The position numbers and the translations under genes are program-made. A stretch of 64,000 nt of DNA from Apostichopus japonicus. Its lineage: Eukaryota > Echinodermata > Holothuroidea > Aspidochirotida > Stichopodidae. Where the stretch lies: contig NC_092563.1 in the NCBI RefSeq assembly GCF_037975245.1, forward strand, positions 13,692,001 through 13,756,000, written 5' to 3'. Shown one piece after another: positions 27,990 to 40,700 of the stretch; position 1 is the stretch's first letter; the number at the start of each line of letters is the position of its first letter. The notes under the pieces were generated by a model, which worked only from the letters and a program-made list of their open reading frames with translations, was not told where the DNA came from and ran no database searches.

Positions 27990-28340
27990 TACCTTATGAA
28001 GAGTTCAAGTTTCATACGTTTCTTGCTTTATATACATATAAAATGAGTCTGAAAATATCACCTGTCAGTTAACAAACAGGATACAAATAAAGCATGATGC
28101 CGACGATTTAAGTGTTACAGACCAAACCAAAACTAAAATAAACTAAACACAATATGGATACTTTGACGGAAGAGGATATTGATATTTAATTAAGCCTGAG
28201 AGAGTTTATACTTCATTTGTTTCTTACTTTATGTCACTTAAAAGTGGGACTGGAAATATTTCCTGTCAGTGAACAAACATGATACTAATGCAGCATGATG
28301 CCGACGTTACAGACCAAGGCAAAACTAAATAAACTACTGC
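27990..28340 (+). repeat. Two diverged tandem units (~185 bp) downstream of gene B
   Basis: Both units hold CCTGTCAGT.AACAAACA, GCATGATGCCGACG and TTACAGACCAA. They lie 220-570 bases past the stop codon, possibly in the 3' untranslated region. Confidence 0.65.
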
Positions 28341-28561
28341 AGCCGTTGTGTAAGAATGCGCTATTATGCTGGTTCCACTAATTCCAGAGACGAAAATGTG
28401 TCTTGGAAATGTAAGGCGATGACATCTCTGTGTACACCCACACAACCAGAAATTCAAATGTTTTGACATTGTTGACAGCAATAGGCTATTGTATAACTGA
28501 GTTGTTCATACGTTCGTAAAAGCTTTACGTATACTAAACTACCGAGCCGTTAGTGTTTTCA

Positions 28562-28749
28562 TTAGTGGTTTACGCCTGCATAGTTTGGCAGCGCCTCGTA
28601 GCTATGTTGATTTAATCTGCGCATGACACGATAGTATGCCACGCTAATCATCATCAAACTGATAACCATTGCAACGACCACGATGGAGAGGGAAGTAGTG
28701 AAAACCGATGAAAAGTTGTGAGGTGTTCCATTAGCTTCGCCCGCCTTCA
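28562..28749 (-). CDS. Gene B last exon: transmembrane helix and cytoplasmic tail
   Basis: The acceptor follows a long T tract and a CAG. The exon encodes a short stalk with NGT and NFS sequons, a hydrophobic stretch containing SIVVVAMVISLMMISVAYY, then a basic stop-transfer (RVMRRL) and a short tail ending AGVNH. A YEAL motif in the tail could act in sorting, which is inference. The stop codon is at 28562-28564. Confidence 0.83.
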
Positions 28750-31700
28750 CTGTAATACAGAAACGAAAAAAAAAAATCTTGAAACTGAAATGCATCATCA
28801 AGCCAAAACGGAAAAGTTATGTGTGTACGCAAGCAAGTAGAGCGGTCTAAAAAATAGTGATTCTTCTGGAGTGTGAATGCTTATAAACTGGCTTTTGTAT
28901 AACTGTCAATCAGGGCGTATTACCAAAGTGTTATGATTGTGCAGAGTACACCCCTGTTGCTTATGAATCTGAAATTTTACACAGAATTACCACATTTTAT
29001 AGGCTAGCGAAGTCGTTCACATTGCTACACATTGATTTCTTATTTACGTTCACATTGCTCAATTAGCATACTTAAATTTGATAATAACTTACGAGTCTCG
29101 GATCTGTCGTCAATTCCTTCGAGTAAAATAGGCCCTCTTACAAGTCGTTCTACTTTCTGATCATATTGATGAATGGATCGACGATAACGGCTCTCTTCGC
29201 AGCCTCGACGGCACTCTGAATATGTATCATTTACGTCACAGACAATGACCTCGCAGTGAACCCAAACCTTATGGCAAAAAATATGTATTTCCAAAGTACA
29301 ATTACACAAGCAATATAGTGTTTGATGGAAAGTAGTATTTTCCTAATAGTAATAAACCACGACGTCTCTCCCCATCCGCTATACTCTCCGTCTAAAACGT
29401 CATAACATTGGCATGTATAATGCAGTACAAGGAGTGATCAATATATCAGCAAAATGATTGTATGACGATGTGATATTTCCATCAACTGATTTTCTACGTC
29501 AGGAGAGACTTGTCATGATTCTCGCTTTAGTTTAAAACTTATTCAGTTAGCCTGAATGTTAAGGCTTTCAACTATAAAATAGTACGCATGAAAGTCAAAC
29601 AAGAAAGTAACGGAGACATCAGTTTATGTGATAGAGTTCTGAATTCTCACATTGCCTTTTATTCAAAATATGACATATGGACACTACTGACCAAATTTCA
29701 ATCTGCCTGACAGATCTTTATTTGATTAGCTTCTGGGATAGAATTTAGTGTTGCCAAGTCGTTGATAAGGCAGCAGATTCTTACCAAAGCTGATACTAAA
29801 ATCCAGTGACGTAACAATGGTTATTGGCACAATGAAATTTTGAAAAGAGAAACAAAGGTAGGATGCATGCACAACTTTAGCTCATGCTGCATGTTATACT
29901 ACCGAATTAAACAATGGCAAAAATATCAACACAAGACAATGTTCTAGTTTTAATGCCCTTTCAGGCTAGTTTCTTATGGTAAGCATGCCAATCCCGACGA
30001 GGCGACCGTAGCGATAACGTTTTCGTATAAATTCTTGTTTACTTTGCGCAACAAATCTTACCTGTGAATATTCATTTCCAATGTCTCGTCTAAACCTAAA
30101 GCTTGAGATTTCAAAATCCGCCTGTTTCGGAGTTTGTAGTGTTAGCACTCTCACCGCGGCGTTATTAGCACCGCATCTGTGAAAAGAGAATTAAAATCAA
30201 ATTATTGACGCTTTGGCAACTAAACGATAACTTTCATGATAAATTGGTATTTTCTACTTGTTCAGCTTTCATCTGTCTTATTGGTATTCACAAACATTTT
30301 AATTCCTCAGTTTCAAGTGTAGCTTCTGATATGACTAACTATGAGCTTACTTACCCGTCTCTAATAAATTCGTAAACGAGATAATCTTCGTAGTTAGGAG
30401 AGGGCGTCGCACGACAGCTACGCAGGTGGATTTCTAAATTATCAGCGGCTCGAAGTAGCTCCGATCGAAAGAATAAGTTTGTACCAAGATGTGCCTCTAC
30501 GGGATACGTGTTGTATCTAACCGTGTACGAGATATCCGTATACATAGCGAAGTCGTAGACAAAGCTTCCTTTCTCACGTTTCACGATGTACTCGCTGATA
30601 GTCACAAAGTGTGAAAGGAGTTTCTTGGATCGGTCGTACTCACAGGTAAACGGAATCTGCAAGCTTAGGTACTCCACGATCATGTTTGTATTGTTGTCAT
30701 GATTTACGACAGTATTAGAGTAAAAACTGTGTGTTGAGTTGTCCTTTTAAGCAAAAGAAACGAAGAAGAAAAATTAAAAGAAAGAAAAGAGAAAGAAATA
30801 AACAAAAGACAGCATGACATTTAATTTTGGAAAATGCTAATCACGTCAGTGCCGATGATGTTGTTAATTAATTAAACGTGACATTACAAAGACAAACATG
30901 AGCACAAGTCAAATGTATCTCCTCGAACGTTCTCTACTTTATGACATTATCTCTTCTGTCGTCGTTTCGTATTTTCTTTCATTCTTTCAATCAAATTGTG
31001 ATGAGCAGTAAAGTATATGCAAATCAGGCAGACAGGTAAAAAGCAATTAACTTAAAATTTGAAATGTATTGATTAATTCCGACTTGAAGTGTGTAATTTA
31101 ATATACAATGTCTGTACCTGTAAACGTTAGAATGTGTGTAGCCTATGTATTCTCGCGTGAATTGAAGGGAGTGTGAGTTTGTGTAAAGGGGAGGGGGTGA
31201 GGTAGGGGTGATAGTGAATGAAATTTTCAGTGTACCGGAGATAACTGACAATGTTTGTGTTGATAATTACTCTTTCATCCTTACCGGTACTTTTTAATGC
31301 AAATATGCAGGAATACATGAGCCACCTCAATCGACAATATTCTAAAAGATAGATGTTATTTCATACCGTGTATTGGTTACCACAGCCGGTTAGTGAGCTG
31401 TTAAGACTGATGTACTGATGATTGTCAAAGCTCATGCAGCCTGGATTCCCAGCACCTCCCAGGAGATAAAGCCCGGTAGTCTCAAATGAATCTTCAACCA
31501 GCTTTCGTGGGATGTCGATCTGAAAAGATGTTGGGCCACAGCGGAGGACAATTTCGTCACCAAACTCATCATCGTCATTCGGCGTAGGTGTCACGGTAGC
31601 AGTTTTATTAGTGACGTTTGGACTGGCAGTTGTAGTTGGAACTGTAAAATGACATGACAGAGCACGGTATTGAATAAATATCCGATCGATAGATAACAAT

Positions 31701-34700
31701 TGATATCCGACATCTTAAATCTGTTTGTATAGATCATGGAAAATTAATTTTGCCAATATGCAGGTTCTCAATGCGCTGAATGCATCTAAGGGAAAACTAT
31801 AGTTTTGTATAATTCACATGTCCATGAAGAACGAATAACACTACGCGTACGTTATTTTATGTAAATTTTGATATTTTTACAATCACTCTGCTTGCTTATA
31901 TCAAGTGGCCATTTTGTATCATCAAACCGCTCCTTTATGTATATTGCCATTAAGATCGATGTGAAAGTAGCTTTACATAAAAATGACAAACTCTTTGTTG
32001 GTTGACGTTTGAAGAATTTAGAGTATCGAGGTATTTAGCATTTGTTCAATAGTATAAAACAACAGAGAAAAGTTTTAAATTACCCTGAGTGACGAAAAAC
32101 GTCAATTGATTTGGATCATCGATGGCTGCAGACTCTATTCCGCAGTAAGTCGTGGTTCTAGCAGCTCCCGACTCCATTAAGATGTAGTATGACGTCATCT
32201 CACTCAGATACTGAGCAGGAACGACAAACTGAAGGGTGTTGTCACCAGGAAAAGAGACTTGTTGATAATTTTGAGAATCAACCTGATAGACGTTACTTCC
32301 TGTTTGGGTGTGAAGAGATATCATAGTAGATCTGGATGGTCGAGCAACCTGATGTTGAAAGAAATAGAGGGGGAAAGTTAATCATTTTGTACATTTATTT
32401 TAATAATTATGTTACTATGAATATATTAAATATCACTCAGTCAATGGTTTAATATTCAGTTCATGGTCATGATCATGTTAATGATGGGACATTCCGACTC
32501 AAATTAGCACAGACAACGTTATTCCTTGTTTATCAATTCGCATATCATATTTATTATCTAGATGTTCTGAGATAAAGGTTTGTACGTTATCGATGTATCT
32601 AATAGGCAATTAAAGTAGGGAATTTAGTAAACACTTTGTAGGCTACTGTTTGCAGGTTATTTCGTGCCGTATTTGTTCCAGTCATTATAGGCGTTGTAAA
32701 TCTATTAAGGATTATGAGGTAGGTATCTAAAAGTGAAAATTGATCATTTCACTGTTTGGAATTGTTTGTTACTGATCCACACGACCGGCAAGGCCATATA
32801 GCAGGCCATATGGCAGGCCATATAGCAAGGCCATATAGCAGGCCATATAGCAAGGCCAATAGCATTGCTATTTGTGTATGAAAACGTGGAGGAAGTGTGG
32901 GAAAGTCCTTGTTTCCATGTTCCTAACTTTCTGACTGAGAAAAACAAGGATTATAGGAATTCCATGACGACGTCGTTTAATGACGTCGTTCCATGACGAC
33001 GTTTAAAAAGTGTTAGCTCATTGGTTAACGCCGGTGCCTTCCAATCAAAAGGCCCCAGTTCGAGTCACTCCAAGATGAATGTATGTCTTCTAGTTACAGA
33101 GTTGTTGACAATTGAAAACTCATAATCATGGACGTTAAATATGAATCTAAGGGACTGACGTCGGTCAGCTTGCGGCTTTGATAAGCTAATGAGGCTTCTT
33201 CGCGAGTTCCTGCTTGCAGGAGGATCTAAAAAATAAATGACAGCTTACCGCCTGGTCATAGCGTACGAGCACTTGTAAGTCTTCTAGTGGCGTATGCTCC
33301 CCGTTGCCTGGTCGAATAGTAATTATCTCTGGAGGGGGGTCTGCAGGGAATGGAGAAAGCAAACAGAAACATAGTTAAACTTCAGAAATTCGGGATATAC
33401 CGTATGCTTTCACTTATCCTTCAACCTGCTTGCAACCACGCCCTCTACTTACCGTACAGTGATTAGGATTCCCTGTCCTTGCTCAAAAAACCTACGCACA
33501 TCCAAATAATGATCTGAAGTTAACTCTCAATTACCTCAATCCCTTTTTTGCGATCACAAAAAGAAAAATATGCTTCTTCAGAGGCGTAGCAATAGGTGGT
33601 CCATTGAACTGCAGGGGTCCCCAGTGTCCACAAGGCAAGGCTAAAGGTACTTCAAAATAAATTCGGTCGTGACCCGGTTCCATTGAAATCCTAGCTACGC
33701 CACTATGTTTCCTTACAACTATGCAGTCATTTCCACGATAACTTGTACCGACACTGATGACTACCTATGATCAACTTTTCGAACACAAACATATTTAAGG
33801 GGTAAATTAGACTGCAATAAAAATACGAGAATTAATGAACACCAAAGACTTTCTACAACAACAAAAATGGATATGTAAGGCTTTACATATTTACGGGTAC
33901 CATAAAGTTTTAATTACGAATCAGTTTATTCCCCAAAAAATGTTTGAGATACTTACTACCAGTAATGAGAGTTATACATGTCTGTGCACCGAAGGATCTG
34001 AGAGCAAAATGACGTAAAGTAAAGACGTGAAAGCCCAATCTGGTATACAGCAGCAAGATCAGATCAGATATTAGATATACTTAATCTCACCAAGCATTTC
34101 TAATGCTGAACTAACCTTTTCCTAAACCCACACAATAAATTAAACTACGTCCATCCAAACAACTATCAGTGAAGATATTTTCTTAACCATACAGAAAAAA
34201 ACCCTACTGTGTGATTTATAAGGAAATTTAATACGACCTCTTGTTGGTTCAGACTAAAGTGCTTTACATGACAAATGCTTTACATGATGAATGTTTTTTA
34301 AAGTATTCCAAAAGGATACTATCCCATGAAAATGGCTCTAACAATAGATACAATTTAGGCCGCTGTTTTTGCAATTACGTCTGTATTGTTTTGTTGTTGT
34401 TTTGTGTTTTATTAATTTAACATGACTCCAGCTGGTAGACAGAAAAGTCAGACTGCTGTATTATCGTTTAAAATTACCCAACAACTCAGATCAATACTTT
34501 CCATATTGTAGATGGCAAAGCATAGTGTAGGCAATATATGCACTGCTAACTGTGTCAATGTAACCTATGTTTGTACCGAAATAATGAAAACTTACATTAA
34601 ATTTTCCTTCATCACACGTGACCATTTCACAAGTTTTTGTTATTTGTTACTAATTAAAGGAATTGTCTGGTGAAGATTTTGATACATTGTCCTCATAGTT

Positions 34701-37700
34701 CTAGTTTTGCTCTTTCTAACTATGTGAAAATTGTCCTCATATGACATTTTCTTCTTGTAGAAATCTGGTTTTAAATTCACCAGTTTCTCACCTACAGCAC
34801 TGTTTGTTCGAGCGCATTGTTGAATGACGGTGCAGGCAAAAAGGCAAAACGAGCGACTCGAAGTGAGCACTCCCATTTCCGCAGCACATACTCTCTCGCG
34901 TGTACGTATATGCACAGGTGATTGCTTACTATATATTACGTACACATCGCGAACGTACGTATACAGCCTACCATGTCCACTTCGTCACGTACATAGCGTT
35001 GCATATAATACACTCTCACACTCAAACCACAGTTCTTAAATCGTTCTTTGAAATCGCTGAAATAAACTTCACGATTCAACTTTACAGTAAAAGGAAGCTT
35101 GAAATGTATTTGGAACATCAAAAGCTGACACTTGGCGGAATCGATGTCAGAGTAGAATTTAGTACCGAGACGCTTAGGCTTCGCAGAACTGGCCGATTGT
35201 AAACGTTAGAGTAGCCTACATGCCAACATCATTTCCATAGGAGATGGACAGCGCAATGTATAAACAACGAGGAGTCTGCTTCTCAAAGTTATCTTCTGTT
35301 ACACAAAATCATGAAATTACCGATGCTCTGCGTATATGACGGCTTAACGATTTGTTTAATACATATATTATTTATAAAAAAGTCACCGAAAAGTAAGGAA
35401 GAAATTAATCTGTGGTGTTTGTCTGTGTGTAAATGCGGTGTTTGTTGTGATTACTGTAGGAACTGTATAGAGCGTGGGTTATGTCGCAATCTACATTTGC
35501 AAAGATTCGTTACTGTTCAAAGTAGCCTATATTTGAAATTTCCATCCTAAACGATTAAAAAATCGTGTTTCTGTCAAACGCAACATTAGCGTTCTCATAT
35601 TTTGAAAAACATGTTTGGAAAATTATTTATCGTTTTGAAGGTAACGCCTAAGGCCTACCAGACAATTCTTTTAAAACTTGTAAGCCAGAATTGTTCGGGG
35701 ATTCTTCCTGAACATATTTGTCTACCGAGAGAAATTTTGGTGAGCTAAAATAAAATCTAAGAATTTGTTTTTAATTGATAACATTTAAGTTATATACCCA
35801 CCCAAGGTTTGTCTCCGCATTAAAGCACATGATTTCTTCTTCTCCAACTGTGATTGGGTTCCAAGTAGTATTTATATAGTAATCCGTAGGCAGGCCGTCA
35901 GGGTAAGGTAGGAGTTCAGATTTGATCATTCCAGGCGGTGATATTGTTGTTATTTCAGTAATGCTGATTGAAAAGTAGGAAGACATTAGGGACACATGAA
36001 ATCAACACTACAAGTACTTACCAAATAATGTTCTCTCCATGAGTTTTACTGATGAAAGTGAACATAAACGGCGTGGAAAGTTGGTTGGAACGAGGATAGA
36101 TTCAAATACAAAACAAAAACATAAACACCCCCCCCCCCCCCGCAATAATAATCAGCAACATTATAGACATGTCTTTGCATTACCATTATTTTGGTATAAA
36201 CCTTTAGCATATGTAATACCAGATAAAGTGTGTATGCGTTACATATTATACTAATATATTATTACTTTTATGACAAGTCCAGAAACAGTGACCGACAGTA
36301 AATAAGGGATATTAAGAACTTAAAATATTGGTTTCTTACAAATCAACAGGACATGCATCCACGACCGACTGACCGAGAACACTTTTATCTCTGACCACGA
36401 ATGAGAATGAATGTCTCTAGCAAAAACTTTGTCTGAAATTATTGGAATCGACAAGTACAACACAGACAAACTATAATCATGTAAACCAGTCATAATTTAG
36501 AAACTTCTACAATACAATACAATGCAATAATAATTTCAAGGGAGAACATCTCACTGAGACATAATTCAACTATCTAGGGAAAAGCTTCTCAACATCTCGG
36601 AATAATTTAGAGAGTACGTACCTCTATCAATCAAGTACTTATCAAAACTGTGTTTTTTTTCTGTTTGTCATGCATGAAACTTGATGATAAGAAGTATTGT
36701 TCTACTTTTAGGGGGGAAAACAACTTTTTCGGTTGTGGTATAAGTTTTATTTTTAAATATTTTGTCAAAAGTTGCAACTTCTATCCCCTTGTTCCCTTTT
36801 GCCTTCCAGTAGCATGCATTATCGCAAATAAATGAAGTCGACTGACTTCAGTTTAGTGGAATTAATTTTGATCGGACAGACTGATATGAAGGAAGTATCT
36901 TTCATTATCTACTAATGTCTTTATTTGTTTACCTGACATTCGCGGAACTGGTCCTAGCGATGATCGGTTCATGGTAGGTACCGTTCTCTGGAATACCTAC
37001 ACAAGAAGCCGGGACCCGTGTTGGAGGAATAAAGACTGGTTGATCCAAGCAAGAGACTGAACTGCTAATTACATCCACAAGGAAATGCAGAGGTATAAAA
37101 CTGAGAGGTTGTGTTGAAGTTGGTGTCGCAAAATCCATGATTTCTATAGAAACACCGTAAAGCCCAACTGAAAGCCCAGTCGTATCCCATGTGATAACAC
37201 ATGTTCCCTATTAAACGAAAGTTACAGGAAAGAAAATGAGTGTCACAAAAATTCTATTTGGCATGCGTCCACAACCAAATGCATTTCTTTTCCCGATCAG
37301 AGCACTACACGAGGAACCGTACCTTAGGACTTCTGTCAGTATACGACTTACATCATAAGTATGCTAAATATGTAAATCATTTAGAGCTTTCAAGACGACC
37401 AGAAGGATATAACAGATAATGTGTTGTGAGTTGACAGAATCTTGAAGAATTTCAAGAATAGTACAACAGAGTGAAGGACTTCCATCTCTGTCGATGCAGC
37501 TTGTCCTTTGATAAACAAGACTTGTAGAATTTCTGGTCATACTATTATGATTCTTATTATGATGGTTCCCTTCACACTAAAAACAAAAACATGCCAAAAA
37601 TGGTTCTAAACATAATGATACTTATACAAATATGATAAAAGCTTTTGAAAGACTACGGTCGTTCTGTTCCTTAAAGGAATTGTCTGGTGGAAGATTTTGA

Positions 37701-40700
37701 TACATTGTCCTTGTAGTTATTATTTTTCTCTTTCTAACCATGTAAAAATTGTCCCCATTCGACGTTTTCTTCTTGTAGAAATCTGGTTTTCAAATTCACC
37801 AGTTTCTCACCAAAAGTACCGTTTGTTCGAACGCTTCAATATGGTGATTGACGTAGTGCTTGCAGATAGGCAAAACAGGCGACTTGAAGTTAGCACTCCC
37901 AATTCCGCAGCAAATTAACTCACGTGTAAGCACATTGGATTGCCTCATATATATATAACGTACATACTCGCGAACGTATATACTACGATGCTCAGTTGGT
38001 GTACTTGTATAGCCTTACACATAGTACACTCACACTCAAACCACAGTTCATAAACTGTTCTTCGAAATCGCTGAAATAAAATTCACGGATCAAATTAACA
38101 GTAAAAGGAAACTTGTAAAGTATTCGTTAAACCGAAAGATGAAACTTGGCGGGATCGATGTCATCGCAGAACTGTCCGATTGTAAACGTTATAGTACCCT
38201 ATACACGCGAACATTCTTCGCGCTGGAGCTGGATACCGCGATGTATAAACAACGAAGAGCCTGCTGTTAAAACTTATCTTGTGTTACACAAAGACCACGA
38301 AACCACCGATCTACTACATATATCGCGGCTTAAGGAGTTTTTTAAATCATATCTAATTTATAAGAAATTTCACCGGAAATTATTGAAGAAATTGATCGAA
38401 TCGTTGTCAGAGCAGAATATAGCACTGAGAAGCTTAGGCTTCGCAGAACTGTCCGATTGTCAACGTTTGAGTACAGCCTACATGCGAACATTTTTCGCGT
38501 TAGAGCTGGATAGCGCGATGTATAGCCTGAACAACTCAGAGTCTGCTGTTAAAATTTACCTTCTGTTACTCAAAGACCACGGAACCACCGCTCAAGTACA
38601 TTGCGGCTTAAGGAGTTTTTGAAAACATATCTAATTTTTAAGAAATTTCACCGGAAATTAAGGAAGAAATTTATCTGTATACAAACGCTGTTTTTGTTGT
38701 GATTACCGTATAGGTACTGTGCGGAGGGTGGGTTATGACGCAATCTGCTATGGCAGAGCTGACGTCACGTATTGTATTGTTCAAATCATATTTGAAATGT
38801 CTATCGATAACGATTAAAAAATCGTTTCTCTGTCAAACGCAACATTAGCGTTCTCATACTTTGACAACATGTTTGGAAAATTATTTACTATTTTTTAAGG
38901 TAACTTCTTTGGGCCACCAGACAATCCTTTTAAATTTAACACACCATCAAAATTAAAGTATGCTTGGATGAAATTTTCCAATAACTTGTACAACACAATG
39001 TTTCACTTTATCAAACATAGTAACGGTATTTAGTAATAACATTAACAATAATTGAAAGCCATCACACTACAAGTATACTTAATGTTGGTTTGTAACTTTT
39101 CCGATGACTGCAATGTTTGATATTTCATATATTTGATACGTTTCAACTAATATAAATATAAAAATACTGATAATAATAATAACATATATATGTATATATA
39201 TTTATATATGTACGTATATCAGCGTCCATAGCCTAGTTGATTAGGGTGTCCACATGCGGGAAGCCCGGGTTCGATTCCCGGTGGAGGCCGGAGGTCTTTG
39301 CGCTGTTCTGGATTTTCCAACTCATTACAATTTCAAATGTTTACAAACATACACACAGATACGCCCACCCATACATAATACACACACCCATACGCAGACG
39401 TACATTTTAACATGGCGATCTTTGATATTTATTGATATCATTTGAGTTTGTTTTGGCGCTTCATAACATATACATATTTCTATACTCTTTGGATAAGGCC
39501 TTACATTATCAAGCACAGCTCCAGGTAGGTTAAAGCAACCAGTACCACAATTAGTTGCCCAGAAACACCTGACGTCGTCACCATCCGGATCAGCCACTGG
39601 AATAAGTAGAAAGAGAAGATTGTCTGCATGTTTAGGTCAAACCCAAATCGTCGTAGCATTTTGAGTCTTTGAGACTTTCTTTTCAAATTTCATGACTGTA
39701 TATATGGAAACATTCGATTTAGTGATGTCACCATGGCAATGGAGCTGTATTGTCTTTGCTTTTCGTCTTTATGTGCGAATTATTGGAATCATATTTTTAA
39801 AATTAAGAAAATGCAAAGAACATCGATAGCTAACAAAAGTCTCCCCCCGCCCCCTCCCCCCCCCCCAAAAAAAAAATTGTATCACATTTCAAGTATAATA
39901 TTAACGAAAATGTTATAAAAGGTAATATAGGCAATTCAAAGAACATCTGCAATGATGACATTACATATCACCTGCAATGTTCCACTTGCTTCATGATGGA
40001 AACATTAGGGGTTCATCTGGTATGAGTTGATAACATTCAACTAACCACATTCTATGGAGCTGAGATATAGGAACACTATATTAAGATGGGATTTCAACTA
40101 AAATTGTAGAATATTAATCATGGGTCACATTAAATGTCGCCGGAATATTTGTGGCGTTTAAATCATAGAACCAGTGTAAGCAGATACGTCTAGTGTCTAT
40201 ATCCTATAGAAAAAGTTTGTGATATGTAAAGCTGCGCTTGTCAGCTAATAGACAGATGTACCAACATGTGCACTTTGTTAAAATAAATTGCTGGAGACAG
40301 CTATGAGAACATTCCAAAAGTAGATTTATATAGAAAGTGAAGATTTTGAAGAACATGTGTAATAATGAAATCAAATGATGGGAAAAAAAGGGAGAAACAT
40401 CTTCAGAAACAGAACATCTAGTGCCGAGAGCAAGTTACTCATTAAAATGAGGTTGCCCAATAGCAACGAGGAATACTTTTGTCTTCCTTGTCAGCATCAC
40501 ATTTTCTGTCTCAGGAATATTCCTTTAAAATAATTTTGAAAATATGAGAGAGAGACGAGTCCTTTAAGGTCTTACCAGGTATAGTAATGGTGTTGTGACA
40601 TTCTTGGTGATACCGTATAATAGGCAGTGTTGTAGTTGTCGGTGATGAGTTGATACGACCGGTGTCATTACGAACACTCAAGTCAATCGCCGCCATTAAA

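Noticed and set aside
38146-38622. 158-codon frame in the TTAA element
   Set aside because: It arises from an internal duplication of a non-coding transposon. The sister element has no equivalent frame.
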